DNA of 64,000 nt from Zonotrichia leucophrys gambelii (GCF_028769735.1 NC_088178.1:2670001-2734000), one strand, 5' to 3'; positions 1 to 11,995 are shown, counted from the stretch's first letter. Translations and numbers: made by a program. Notes: a model not told the origin generated them from the letters alone.

Positions 1-1369
1 AAAATCCCTGGAGTTCCCATTTCCCAGGCTGGGCATTGCTGGATTCCCAACCTGGTTTAAAATAGGGCAGAGAATGCGAGTGGAAAGGGACAGAAATGTC
101 ACAGAAATGGCTGGCAGGGAGCTGTGTGTCCCTGCAGGGACCCGAGGTGGCTCCAAGCCATCAGCTTCACAGCCAGGACGAGCTGCTAATTTCAGTGGTG
201 GCACTGCCCCAGCTGCCCTGCTCGGGTTTTTGTTTGTGCACAAGGGAGTCGTGTTCTGTGGGTGCCCCATCCACCACGGGGGATGTCTCTGGGAGCAGAG
301 GGCCAGCACTAATGCCATCCTGTGTGGCTGGGAATGAATTCCCCCTTTATTCTGTGCTCCCCATCCCTGCTGGGCTGACAGGCAGGAGGAGATGCTGCCG
401 TTTGCAGCTCCACACCCTGGTGCCTCTAATCCCGGACAAAAACCCAGTCCGTGGAGCAGCAAACACAACAAAACCTCTATTCTTAGCCTGGAAAGCCTCA
501 AAGCTGGTTCTTTGGGGTGTGGGGAGATGAATATGCAGTTGCTGGAGCTCTCACAAAAGCCCTGAGCTGGGAGCAGACGCTCCTCTCCCATTGGATCCGT
601 AGCCTTTTGCTGCAGCTTTTCACAGTTACATAAATATGGCCTATTTTCCCCTCCCAAATTAACATCTTGCTCGCTAAGTTTAGGATCTTGCATGCAATAC
701 AAAACAAACCTGCTTTTCCACATGCAGCTGGAAATCCTGGGTCAGCCAGGGAGAAGCTGGAAGCTGGGGGGCACCTTCATGGTGGTGACAGAGAGTGGCA
801 CTGACAGTGTCCCCTTGCAAGTCCTGGACACCACAAATCATCGAATTGCCCCTTTTTTTCCCCTCTGGGAGAGTCAGATCCCAGCCTACAAGGCTGTCAG
901 GGTGTCTGTCCTCCTAGAGACTTGGAGTTTGGCTTGGGGCACAGAGCAGGCAGCTCCTCACTCCCCACAAGACACAGATACGGGGATTATTTTCCCCAAA
1001 GATGGTTTTTGCCCACCTTCCCCGATAGCTCTGCAGTGTATCTGCATTAAAAACAGCCCTACAGAGGATGGATGTCACTTGGAAATCTCCCAGCCCTGGG
1101 CTGTAGGAAAGCTGTGCATCCTCAGAGACTCCTGGCAGCTTTGTTAGTGGTGTCAGTAATACAGAGTGCTGCAAGACAGAGCCCCACACCCCCCTTTGCA
1201 GTGATGTGCTCCCAATTTCAGCATCCTAAAGGGATCCAGCTCCCCAGCACCACTGGGATCTCTCTGGGACGAGAAACGATGATTTTGTCATGGCACCAAA
1301 CCTCAGCTCCTCGCTGCTCTTGTGGTGGGAATGAGGATGGGATATGATGTCTTGTCAGAGCTGACCTAG
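1..1369. other. No gene recognised
   Basis: I read both strands and found no exon or repeat that I recognise. The open frames here are short and overlap on both strands, with no recognisable motif, so they look like chance. Base composition is ordinary for avian intergenic DNA. Confidence 0.5.
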
Positions 1370-1765
1370 AACAGAGTAGATGGAGTTAAAGAATAAAGTA
1401 GGGATTTATTAAAAGGACTCAATGGATCCACCTTGGGCAGCACAAGAGCCCAGCCAGGGCTACGCCCAAGATGAACCAAAATGGTCACAAAAAATGGATC
1501 CCCAGTCACAGAGTCTCTCACTTTTATAAGTTCTGCTCCATTTGCACATTGGAGTTAATTGTCCAGTTCCAGCTTTAGCCCATGCAGTCCCATCCTTCTT
1601 GTTTTTCTCTCTTCAGCCCACATTGTTTGTGCTCTTGGGGCTGAGATTTGGATCATTTGTCCTTGGTGCCCAGCTGGAGCAGGAATTGTTTTGTCTCCCT
1701 GCTCTGTGCACAGAGCTCACCATCCCCTCATATGAAGCCCAGACCCCCACACTAAAGCAGCACAG
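1370..1765 (-). mobile_element. Solo LTR of an endogenous retrovirus, family 1
   Basis: Read on the minus strand this has LTR promoter architecture: a TATA-like CTTATAAAAG (1521-1530) and downstream an AATAAA polyadenylation signal (1405-1410). Its U3-like part (about 1560-1750) recurs in inverted orientation at 28492-28690 inside RGS8 intron 2, which shows it is an interspersed repeat. No internal retroviral genes lie next to it, so it is a solo LTR. The boundaries are approximate. Confidence 0.65.
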
Positions 1766-2726
1766 AATTTTAAAAAATATAAAAACTCAAACCTGAGGCA
1801 TCAATACCTGGTTAAAGGCCCTGAAGTGATCATCCCTTGGGCCCTGGATGTGCGGCTCCAGGCAGAGAATCCGCCCACAGCCACAGACCCACAGTGAGAC
1901 CTTTTCTCTTGCAGGGCTGATGGAATGCTGAGACTTGAAATCTGTTCTGACAGCTCCTGGCAGGGTGATCTGTGAGGAGGGGCTTTCCTGGAGCTGGGTG
2001 CCAACATCCACTGAGGCCAGTGGAGCAGGCAGGGTACTGGATTTTGCTCGGTAGGACTGATCCTGTCCTCTGCTGTGGGAATGTTCATCGTTTTAGGTGA
2101 GTCTTGAAGGTGTGTGACTGAACACAGGCACCCAGAGGTGGGGATGGGGCTGGTGTGCTCCCAGGTTAACTGCTGGGCAGGGTATTGACTTGGAAATTCT
2201 GCACTTGTAATTCCATGCATCACCCATTGATTTCTATTAACAGCAGCCCTGTGGCTAGAGATCCATGTGTCTGCAAACACCAGTGGGAAGCCTTGGAGAA
2301 AAACGGGTGAGTGGGGCTTTTGGGGAGGGTACAATACCTCAAACATCTGACTTGACTTTATTTTAACCCTTCTGACCAAACTGAGCTCCCCCAGGTGAGA
2401 TCTGAGAGGCAAAACATTGGAGCAGAGGAGGGGAAGGGAAAGCTGAAAAAGGCATGATGTGCAAAGCTCTCCCTTTCTCGCAGAGGATCACACTTCTAAA
2501 CACTCAATGTTTTAGAGAAATAAAATCTGTGGGGTGAGGAATTGGTGCCCCTTTGGGAAGGATTCTGTCTGGCTCAGGCCACCCCCATGGCATCCCTCAG
2601 TGTCCCTGGGGAGCACCAGGCTTGGGGGTTTGTTATCTTCAAAGGAAAAATGGAGTTACCCACAAAAAGCTGAACTATCACTGCAATCCCCTTCCTTCCA
2701 GGGAAATAAATTTGTAGAGAAATTTT
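1766..2726. other. No gene recognised
   Basis: Unique-looking sequence with no recognisable coding exon. A minus-strand open frame of about 200 codons (1801-2412) has no familiar motif and I consider it chance. Confidence 0.45.
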
Positions 2727-2851
2727 TAAGTTGTTTATTATTACTATTATCATTATCATTACCATTATCATTATCATTATTATCATTGTTATCATTGTTA
2801 TTATTATTATTATTATTATTATCATCATCATCATCATTACTATTATTACTA
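2727..2851. repeat. (ATT/ATC)n trinucleotide microsatellite
   Basis: A run of ATT, ATC and ACC-type triplets, ending in a pure ATT then ATC block. It is open in several frames only because of its composition. Confidence 0.85.
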
Positions 2852-2859
2852 TTTTAAAG

Positions 2860-3185
2860 GTTTATATATTATGTATAAAATTTATATAATGTGTAACATA
2901 TGTAGTATAACATATAACATATACCATAGACCATTACATATATAACATGTTACCTATGCAACATATAACATATATAAGATATATAACATATAATATCATG
3001 TATACATGTATATGCATACAGCATATAACATATAACATATGTAATATAACATATGTAATATAACATATATAATATATAATATATAATATATAATATATAA
3101 TATATAATATATAATATATAATATATAATATATAATATATAATATATAATATATAATATATAATATATAATATATAATATATAAT
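2860..3185. repeat. AT-rich tract ending in (TAATATA)n heptanucleotide array
   Basis: Imperfect ATATAA-type sequence leads into about 17 perfect copies of a 7-bp unit TAATATA at roughly 3060-3183. Because 7 is not a multiple of 3, the minus strand reads as an endless Ile/Tyr/Leu heptapeptide in an open frame; this is not a gene. The array stops about 125 bp before an LTR copy, and the same 7-mer occurs at 44.7 kb and inside the 57-kb LTR copy. Confidence 0.9.
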
Positions 3186-3309
3186 GAAGGCTTTCATGTC
3201 TTCACCCAAATTCACAACACAGAACTAACCAGTATTTTATTCCTCGCACAAAACACCAATTTTGTCAGATTAAACTCTTTTCTAGCCAAAGATAGAACAG
3301 CTAAGAAGA

Positions 3310-3736
3310 GTTTTTAAAACTTTTATTTCATTTTCAGTCTCATGTGAAGAGTGAGACAATACAGGTGTTATAATTCACACCATCACAGTCAAAAGTCAAC
3401 TATTTCCTAATTACAGTACATTATAAGTGTTTCTTAACCTACCAATTTTTACTACACTACACTATACTATAAATACCGTAAAACCAATTACCTAAAATTA
3501 CCCCTTTTAAGTTCTACTACAATACATCTTTCATAGTTCTATTTCTCTAAAATACCTAGTCTTATTTACAAAACCATCTTTTAAAACTTATTTCTAATTT
3601 CATTTCTCTCTCAACTGCATCTATCCTATTCCATAACATTTTTAAGCCAACATTTCTTATCTCAAAAATTACATACAAATAATCCTTCTATTAAACTTTA
3701 AGATCTCTCTACAAATCTATTTCCCACACTCAGGTG
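3310..3736 (-). mobile_element. LTR copy of family 2, strongly depleted of G on the + strand
   Basis: It aligns by eye with 19865-20450 (same orientation) and with the reverse complement of 57095-57755. The element's own sense strand appears to be minus: it starts with TGTGGGAAAT at about 3735 and other copies carry a polyadenylation signal near the far end. Between 3421 and 3720 the + strand holds only about 9 G in 300 bases, whereas the 19.9-kb copy has ordinary composition. Most differences are G in that copy and A here. Confidence 0.75.
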
Positions 3737-3759
3737 ACAGCAAACAAAGACCATGGAGC

Positions 3760-4262
3760 CCAAAAGTTGTATTTGTTTTAGTTTAGGGTAATTTTGGGAG
3801 AAAATTTTTAAAGGTTTTTTTTTTAGAAAAGTAAATTTTAAGGTTTTTTTTTTAATTGGTTTGGGAAAAATATTTTTTTGAAGAAAAGTGGAAAAAATGT
3901 TTATTTAATAGGTAAAGTATTTATTAATATAAAAAAGAATAATATTAAATAATAAATTTTTTCATTGTTTTAAAAGAGATTATAAATTTAGAAAGGTTTT
4001 TTTGTGGGTTGTAGTTTGGTTTATTTAGTTTTTTATTACTTTTTCAGTGTTGGAAATGTTGTAGTTTAGGTTTTGGTGAGTTATAGGTGTGAGGTTTTTG
4101 GGTGTTTAGAGTAGGTTTTCAGAAAAGGAAAAACAACCCTATAGTTTAGGGAATTTTTTTGTTGCAGTTATTTAAAATTAATTAAAAGTAAAGGAGAGTT
4201 TTGTTTTGTTTTGTTTGTTTGTCGATAATATAGGAGTAGGAATGTGGAGGAGTGAGAGTTTT
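3760..4262. other. Cytosine-depleted tract of unknown origin
   Basis: Between 3781 and 4260 I count about 10 C in 480 bases of + strand, with many T-rich and G-containing runs, so GC skew is almost completely positive. It directly follows the G-depleted LTR and ends abruptly at a pyrimidine tract. I could not match it to another repeat in the window. It has no coding potential that I recognise. Confidence 0.7.
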
Positions 4263-4269
4263 TGAAAAT

Positions 4270-4790
4270 AAAGGAGTCCTTTCCTCGCTCTGATGTTGTG
4301 TGAGGCCCTGATCCCTTTCCTGTCACTTTCCTATCCCTTTCCTGTCCTATCTTGTCCCTTTCCTATCCTTTTCCTTCTCTCGTCCTTCCTTTCTGTCCCT
4401 TTCCTCTCCTTCCCATCCCTTTCCTGTCCTATCTCATCCCTTTCCTATCTCTTTCCCATCTCTTTCCTGTCCCTTTCCTGTCCTTTCCCATCCCTTTCCT
4501 GTCCCTTTCCTGTCTTTTTTTTTGCCCCTTTCCTGTCCCTTTTATGTCTCTTTCCTGTCTCTTCCCTGTCCCTTTTCCACCTCTTTCCTGTGCTTTCCTG
4601 TCCCTTTCCAGTCCTTTTCCTGTTCCTTTCTTGTCTCTTTCCTATCTCTTCCCTCTCCCTTTCCTGTATCTTTCCCATCCCTTTCCTGCCCCTTCCCTGA
4701 CTCTTTCCTGTCCTTTCCCATCTCTTTCCCGTCCCTTTTCCTGACTCTTTCCTGTCCTTTCCCATCCCTTTCCCGTCCCTTTCCCCGCTG
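4270..4790. repeat. Long polypyrimidine minisatellite (CCCTTTCCTGT units)
   Basis: About 520 bp built from roughly 11-bp units such as CCCTTTCCTGT, with CCTATCC and CCCATCC variants. The + strand is almost entirely C and T with an isolated G about once per unit, so one strand is nearly homopurine. Overlapping open frames here are compositional artefacts rich in Ser, Leu, Pro and Phe. Confidence 0.9.
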
Positions 4791-7700
4791 GGCAGCCCGG
4801 GAAGGGGCATGGTGCTGCTCCTGATGGGATAACGGGGCTGGGCACGGTGGAAGGGGCACGGAGCTGCTGTCCTGGAAGGGATAACGGGGCTAGGACAGGT
4901 TCCACACCCGCCCCCATGCTCCAAGACCCCGCAGCTCCTCAGGGCCCCAACCAGCACCAAAAGCCAGGCACCTGCAGCACAGGTAAGAGGCAGGAGTGTG
5001 ATGAAAGGCCTTCCCTTGTCTGCATCCCTACGGGAGGAGGGATTTTTGACTTGTTCCTGACCCGGTTTCCTGCGGGGAAGGGCGACTCTGCAAAGTGGGA
5101 GGGGAAGGGTGATGCTGGGATGTCACCCCGTCAATGGCACCGCGGTGCTGCTCCCCCCGTGTTAATCATCCCGTGGCATCTTGTGAATGGTCCCAGGGAC
5201 ACGGGCACGGCCGGGAATTAATTAGCAGGCGGGGAAAGAGCAGCTTTGCTTAGGCTGAGCCCAGCCCTGCCTGGGGAGGAGCGGGACCGGCGCTGGGTGA
5301 TCTCTGTTGCAATGGGATTAACGCTGGGCCTTTGATGCTGGCAGAAAACACCAGTCTGAGCCTGTGCTTGTGCCTGCACCTCGGAGATCTTCAGCACCCC
5401 GGCATCTCCCCCCGCCCTGCTTCGCTGCTGTTGTGGTTTTAAAATGGTGGATTGTGTTCGCTTTGAGTATTTGGGTCTCTGTGACATTGTGACTGAGCGC
5501 TGGGGCTGAGCTGGTTAAAAACGAGACCAACTGGAGCGAAAAGATTCCGTGTTGGAGAGGAGAGAGCTGTGCTGAGACGAGGCTGGAGATAAAACTGCAG
5601 ACAGCAGAGACATGTGCACCCTTTGGGGAAGAACCAGCTGGACTGGGGGGTTTATTTTGCTCCTGTAAACTTGCTGCTGTAACACCCCCACAGCGGTGAG
5701 GGTCAGCTCCTTGCTCTCCCAAGGGTGGGGGAAACCAACTGGTTATGTGGCACAGCTGGGAAACAAACCGGTTATTTGGCAAATCCAAGGGGGCCCGTTG
5801 TGCTGGCATCCTCTCGGGCTGCTGTGCCCCATCCCAGCGGAATGCGGTGGAATTCCTCCCGCTGGGGAGCCCACAGGTTGCATAATGAGCGGGCTGAGCT
5901 TCCTCTGCCCTTCTCTCATCCCTGCAGCCCCCAGAGCAGCGCTGTGACAATCCTGCCCTGTCCCCCTGCCACCCTGTGCCCCTGCCATGCGGCTCTGGGG
6001 ACATTGCCCATCTGGGCTTTGGCATCTCCCTGCAGCCTGGCAGGGCACGGGCACTGCTGGCAGCCACTCTGCCGAGGAGAAGCTGCTGCTGGATGCATCA
6101 GACATTTTTATGAAAGAAAAATCTGCTGGAGGAAGAGGACGAGCTCATCTCGCCCGCCTCATTTATATTTTAGCTCAGGCTACAGCAGCAGCCTCCAGAG
6201 ATGGATGAAAGAGAAATCCCAGCTCACCCTGGTGGCTAGCAGTGTTTGTATTTCATCCTGGGTGAGGTGTTAAAAGCTAAGCACGTGCTCAGGTGTTTTG
6301 CTGTGGTGGGAATGACCTCCCCTTGGCTCAGCTGTGTATCCCTGGAGCAGGGAATGGCCCCAGGAAATCCTTGCTCTGGGACCTGGATGCCCTGCAGGCC
6401 CCAGTCTGTGGAATACCAGCAGATAAGAGCAGAGCAGAAGCAGACCTTGTCCATCATAAATGGCTTTGGGGCTGCAACCCCGAGCTCTGGGGCCGATTTT
6501 TAACACTCAATAAACAGCTCGTTTGCAATAGTCAGCTCACAGAACGCAGGCTGCTTGCGAGCACCTCGGATGATCCCCCAGCAGAAAATTAACCTTGTCT
6601 GTCAGCAGGGCTGGCTCCCTGCCCCGTGCTGAGCATCAGCTCTCCATCAAACCCGGCGAGGCACAGGGCAATCCATGGCAGGGAATCACTGTGGAGCTCT
6701 GTCTGTCTGTCTGTCTGTCTGGCGGGGTGGGTCTGTCCCAGCTCCCCAGCCGTGCACAGCCGCTGCCATATTGACAGCAGAGCAGAGATGCTCAGAGCTG
6801 GGAGGGCTCCAGGGCTGCACAGAGCATCTCTGTGTCAGCCCCAATCCCTTCTGCCTCCCTGCTCCTCACTCGCAGCATCCTCCCCAGCGCTGCTTTCCGC
6901 GGAGCTGCCTCTGGCCACGGCAGCGTTTCCTCGGAGAACAATTATGAAATTGTAATAAAAGTGCTTTAAAGGGGAAATTCTTCCCTTTGGTTCCTGCCTG
7001 CCCTTCTCGGCCTGGAGCTCCCTGCCCTGCTTTGCTGTTGGTTTTGTGTCCTGCCTGCCCGGAGGGGCTGGGAGGGAGCAGGGGAAGCATCTGCTGTGCT
7101 GCAGCAGCCACCGAGCCCAGGAGCCACAAGCAGGGCCAGGAGACACTTTTGTCATTGACACAGGGGACAATTCAAATAGCTGAGCCACAGACACATCTGC
7201 GGATCTCGCTTTATGTAACTCGTTTTTATTTCTATTTTTGAACGTGTGCTTTCATTTTCTAGGGGAGTTTGGCTCGGTGGGTGTCTCCCATCTCCTGCCC
7301 TGTCTCACAGAGCACGTGTGAGATGCTCGCTCTCCTCACCTGTCCATGAAACTCTGGCTCTCCTTCTTTCGCCTTTTGGGATTTCCTCCTTGCCAGGCCT
7401 GACATGGAGAATGATTTGAGATTTAAGATGAATAGATAAATCAACTCCTTAAAAGCATTCTGAGCTTCATCTGTGGGTGAAGCATTCCGAGCTTCATCTG
7501 TGGACATTTCCTGCTGTCCACACATTACCTGAGATTTTTGGTATTTTTTAGAAGGGGGTTCTGTTTGCAATTAAGACAAGTGTGTGGTTTGTTTTGTGAT
7601 CTACACCAATCATAATTCCTTCCTTGCCAGGCAGTCACCTTGTGCTGGACCAAGTGTGCTTTCAGACAAAGCAGCCTGGCACAGTGAGCAGAGCTGGATG

Positions 7701-8044
7701 CAAGTTCCAAGTAATTTTTCCTTCCAGGTTTAATTGCAAACAGTGGTGGGTGGAGAAGAGCATTCTCTGGACAGTGATTAATTAATTACTAATCTGAATT
7801 CCCTTGGGGTTGGGCCCTTATCAGTGCCACTCTGGATAAATTTGGAATGACTATGAAGGAGAGCAAATGACATTTTATCTTTTCAGTAGTGCAGCAAAAG
7901 CCCAAATCCCTCCTGGGTTCCAGCTGCAGGTTTGTGGCTGAGCCTAAGGTGGGTTTTGCAGCTCACCTGAATTCCCAGAGCCAGGGTTGCTGTGGGAGGC
8001 AGCCAGCCCCTGTGATTGGCATTGTGCAGCCTCAGAGCCCACAC
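4791..8044. other. No gene recognised; small (TGTC)n microsatellite
   Basis: Moderately GC-rich sequence with no exon that I recognise. A TCTG/TGTC tetranucleotide run lies at 6698-6721. Several mutually overlapping open frames at 5.3-6.3 kb on both strands look like chance frames in GC-rich DNA. A CpG-containing stretch at 5050-5310 could mark a promoter, but no transcript structure supports that. Confidence 0.45.
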
Positions 8045-8130
8045 AGAATCCCAGAAGGGTTTGGATTGGAAGGAACCTTAAAGCTCATCGAGTTCCAGCC
8101 TCCTGCCAAGGGCAGGAGCACCTTGCTGTG
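8045..8130 (-). mobile_element. CR1 LINE 3' tail fragment
   Basis: Carries the reverse complement of the CR1 tail: an AATCCCAGAAGGGTTTGGAT-like segment, then GGAAGGAACCTTAAAGCTCATC, the standard avian CR1 end in inverted orientation. Only the terminal part is present. Confidence 0.8.
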
Positions 8131-8309
8131 GGTGCTGAGCATCCTCTGGAAGGATCTCATGAAAACACACCAGGGAGTGACTTCACCTGCAGGGATGGAG
8201 CTGCCCAGCACCACAGCAAAGGGAAATGCGCTTTTCTTGGCAGGAGGGAAAATCCTCTTGGACCAAGAGGTTGTGAAACTTGAGCAAGGCCCTTGGAGCA
8301 CGGCCATGG

Positions 8310-8385
8310 AACCCATATTTTAGTATAATATTATACTAATATTATACTAAGCTATATTAAAGAATACAGAAAGGATATTTACAGA
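8310..8385 (-). mobile_element. Fragment of LTR family 3
   Basis: A short TATATTAAAGAATACAGAAA-type segment closely matches part of the LTRs at 10395-10822 and 50140-50490. It is truncated. The 8386-9084 flank contains no gene that I can support. Confidence 0.55.
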
Positions 8386-9084
8386 ATGTGAGAACAGCCA
8401 GGAGAGATGCTGCCAGAGAAGAAAAATCACAAAGTAAAAGCAGCTGAAGCTGGTGGAGCTGTTTGGTCTGGATGAGATTTTTTGGATAAAACCCATTTGA
8501 GCCGTGATCAATGCTCAAAACACCTGTGATAGGCAGGGAGGCACTTAAAATAAAAAAGATCCTGGAGAGGGAGATTAACATGTAGGGAAGAGGCTGGGAA
8601 ATGCACGTGGTCACTGCTGGTGTTTGCTGCTGCCAGGTTAGGAGGAAATTGCTTTGGAGTAATTTTTGGAGAGATTTAAATTTCTGGATGGGATTCAAGC
8701 CTAATATCAAAATGAGTTATTTTATTAAAAGCATTTAAATAGAAACTAAGGAGTGGTCAGAAGCAGGGGGGCTGTTTTAGAAGGAATTTGCTATAAACCT
8801 GCTACACAAAAGCTTTCTAAAATATTACCCTGTAAAAATCTCGTAATTCTCTTTATCTGCAATTTAATTACATTTCCTGTAGTGCCTGTGTCAGAACAGT
8901 TCACTTACTCTTGTTCTCTATTAACTCACACCTGCCCCAGGAAACCAGAAGGAAAAATTGTTGGCATTCTGAGTCATTTGTGTGCTTTTCAGGATCTCAT
9001 TGAGCTCACAAAAAGGGTCTAAGGAGGTGCTGGAGAAGTAGGAATTGGGGTTCTCATCGTGGTGATGGCTGTGAGATGGCAATA

Positions 9085-9590
9085 TCTAAATATATATATT
9101 TATAGAAATGTATAAAAGATATATTTATATAAATATATAAACCAGATATTTAGATAAAGATATAAAGTATGTATTTATATATTAATATTTATATTTATAG
9201 TTATATACACATAAAAACACATAAAATAGATAAATATGCATAATATATATTTTATGTTATATAATTAGAAAATATATGTAAATATAAGTATATAAATATA
9301 GACATATATTCATATATAGAATTAGATATAAAATTATATATAAAATATTTATATATAAATAGATAAATATGTCTATATTATATATACTTATATATATTAT
9401 ATGTATAAATACACATAGATATTAAATATAAATATATTAAATAGGTATATATAAAATTATATAACTTATAAAAATATAAAAATATATAGAATATAAATAT
9501 ATATATATAATATATAGAAATATATAAAAATATATAAAATATATATATAAAATATATATAAATATATAAAAATATATAAAAGCAGAGGGA
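9085..9590. repeat. Degenerate AT-rich (ATATAAATA) low-complexity tract
   Basis: About 500 bp of nearly pure A and T in TATAAATATA-type motifs without strict periodicity. The minus-strand frame rich in Ile, Tyr and Phe is compositional. Confidence 0.85.
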
Positions 9591-10394
9591 GAAATGGGAG
9601 CACTCTCATGATCCAGGAATTTCTCCCATTCAGTGTTGGTGGACCAGAGTCTGATCTGTTTGGGACTGCAAAAAAAAAAATTTCAGAAAATCTGAATATT
9701 GGAGCAGAATCACTCTGAGCTGTGTGGGTTGAACACTTGAGTGACCTCCTCCAGCCCACCATGTGTCTGTGAGTGAGAGCTCAGGGATGTCCTGGCACTG
9801 TTATGAAAACCTTGTCACTCATGACCCCTGCAGTGCCCAGAGGGCACCTGGGGGCATGGAAATGCTGTATTAAACCAAAAATGACAGGTTAGAAGTTAAA
9901 TTTGGCCTGGGTTTTGGGGCAAGGGCTGCAGCTGACTGTTATTTAACTCGGCCAAACCAGCCTGTGGCAACAGAGGCAGAGGATGGACCTCAACCTTTGA
10001 CTGTGCTCAGAGGAGGTTTTGCTGGCCAGGGCATTTTTGCAGTGCTTGTCTTCTGATAAGTGGAGATGTGAATAATCCCAGCAGGGACGAGCTGGGCTGT
10101 GCCAGGGGAGGATGAGCACAAGGCAAACATCTCCACACAGCCCCAGGCAGGGCAGGAGGGACCCAGGCTGATGGGGAGCCAGGATCTCTGCTGGCCTGCC
10201 GCTAATCCCTGTGTTTTTCCAGGAGGTTTTGCAGGACTCTGCCTCTCCCCAGGGATGGGGGATGCTGATAATGTGCTATCTCAAGGCATGTTTCCTGCTC
10301 ACAGCACCAGGGTGCCAGGGCCAGCAGTGCTTGAGCAGACAGGAAGGTGACTACAAGTATCCAGGGAAAAGGCAGTTATTGTATTTGCAGGGAT
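9591..10394. other. No gene recognised
   Basis: Ordinary intergenic sequence. Open frames at 10099-10405 lack recognisable motifs and splice context. Confidence 0.45.
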
Positions 10395-10822
10395 TTTTGT
10401 GGTAGGAAGAATTTTATTTCATGTTTTCAGAAGGTTAATTTATTATTTTATTACATTATATTAAAATACTATATGAAAATACGATATGAAAATATGATAT
10501 GATATGATATGATACTAAAATTTATTAAAGAATACAGAAAGGATACTTACAGAATGCTAAAAAGATAATAATGAAAAACTCGTGACTCTCTCTACAGTCT
10601 CAATATAGCTTGGCACTGATTGGTTAATGAGTGAAAATACGGCAGAAACTGATGAAACAATCACCTGTTGGATAAATAAATTTTAAACACATTTTATATG
10701 AGCAAAACAGAGGAGAAGCAAATGAGATAATTGTTGTTTTCATTTTTCTCTGAGGCTTCTCACCTTTCCAGGACAAAAATCCTGGGTGAAGAAATTTTTC
10801 AGAAAATATGAATGTGACAGGT
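10395..10822 (-). mobile_element. Solo LTR, family 3
   Basis: Shares a long colinear match with 50140-50490: an AGAAGGYTRATTTATTA segment, TTAAAGAA, then AAAACTCGTGACT, a CACCT(G/C)TTGG stretch and a TCTGAGGCTT end. The AT-rich left part holds minus-strand AATAAA-like signals, which suggests minus orientation. The copies diverge, so this is an old insertion. The 3' boundary is approximate. Confidence 0.65.
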
Positions 10823-11061
10823 TAAACTGCAGGGGACTTTTTTATTATGGTAATTCTTCTTCTTTCTGTGTTTTTTGCTTGTTTTAGTCAATCTAAAAAA
10901 AATCAATGGAGATCCCACTGGCTGAGCTCTCAGTGAGGCTGTGCCCCTATCAGTGCTGTGTGACACGGGGCTGTGCTGAGCCCACACCTGGGGGATGTTG
11001 GTGCCAGGGGTGAGGTTGTTCAGGGTTAGTTACAGCCCCTGTGGTGCCCTGGACATCCCAA

Positions 11062-11285
11062 ACCTGTTCTGTGGTGGGTGCAGGAGGAAAAGGAGGATTG
11101 CAGCCCATCCTTTGGGATCAGGGCACCGAGGATGCCCAGCCCAGGTGGGTGCAGGAGGAAAAGGGGGATTGCAGCCCATCCTTTGGGCACTGAGGATGCC
11201 CAGCCCAGGTGGGTGCAGGAGGAAAAGGGGGGTGCAGGAGGAAAAGGGGGATTGCAGCCCATCCCCTGGGCTCAGGTGGGTGCAG
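11062..11285. repeat. Minisatellite, about 70-bp unit, about 3 copies
   Basis: The unit contains GGTGGGTGCAGGAGGAAAAG, then GGATTGCAGCCCATCC and GAGGATGCCCAGCCCA, repeated with an internal short partial copy. It is strongly G-rich on the + strand. It recurs nowhere else in the window. Confidence 0.85.
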
Positions 11286-11477
11286 GCTCCCTGCCACAGC
11301 ACTGGCTGCATTTTCCCTTCTGTCCCGCTGTGCCCAGCAATAAAACCCTCCTTTGCTTTGTGCCCAAACCTCCTCCCTTGGCCCTGCTGACACCTCCAGT
11401 GGAGCTCTCCCATCCCTCCTGCCTGTGGCAGCTCCTGGAAATGAATGATTTGGGGGCCCCAAAGCCCCGGGAGTCGC

Positions 11478-11995
11478 TGGGATGGACTGGGATGTGCTAG
11501 GGTGAACTGGGGTGAGCTGGGGGGAGCTGGGATGCGTGGGGATGTTCGGGGATGTGCTGGGATGCTCTGGGATGAGCTGGGATGCGCTGGGATGAACAGG
11601 GGTGTACTGGGATGTGCTGGATGCGTGAGGTGCTGGTGCTTGGAGGTTGAGTGTGCTGGGATGCTCTGGGATGAGCTGGGATGTGCTGGGATGCGCTGGG
11701 CTGAGATGGGGTGCTCTGGAATGAGCTTGGATCCGCGGGGAAGCGCTGGGATGAGCTGGGATGTGCTGGGATGGGCTAGGACGAGCTGGAATGTGCTGGG
11801 ATTCGCGGGGATGCTCTGGGATGTGCCGGGATGTGCTGGGATGAACTGGGATGGGCTAGGATGAGCTGGGATGCGCTGGGATGAACTGGGGTGTACTGGG
11901 AAGTGCTGGGATGAGGTGGGAAGCGCTGGGATCCGCGGGGATGCTCTGGGATGCGCCGGGAAGCGCTGGGATGCGCCGGGAAACGCTGGAATCCT
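11478..11995. repeat. (GCTGGGATGN)n minisatellite
   Basis: About fifty variants of a roughly 10-bp unit GCTGGGATGN (AACTGGGATG, TGCTGGGATG, CGCGGGGATG). It ends where a CpG-rich segment begins. Open frames on both strands are periodic and compositional. Confidence 0.9.

Noticed and set aside
2934..3215. Tyr/Ile-rich membrane-like protein
   Set aside because: Product of the (TAATATA)n microsatellite.
5318..6273. Overlapping 120-250-codon frames on both strands
   Set aside because: Mutually exclusive frames without recognisable motifs or splice sites.
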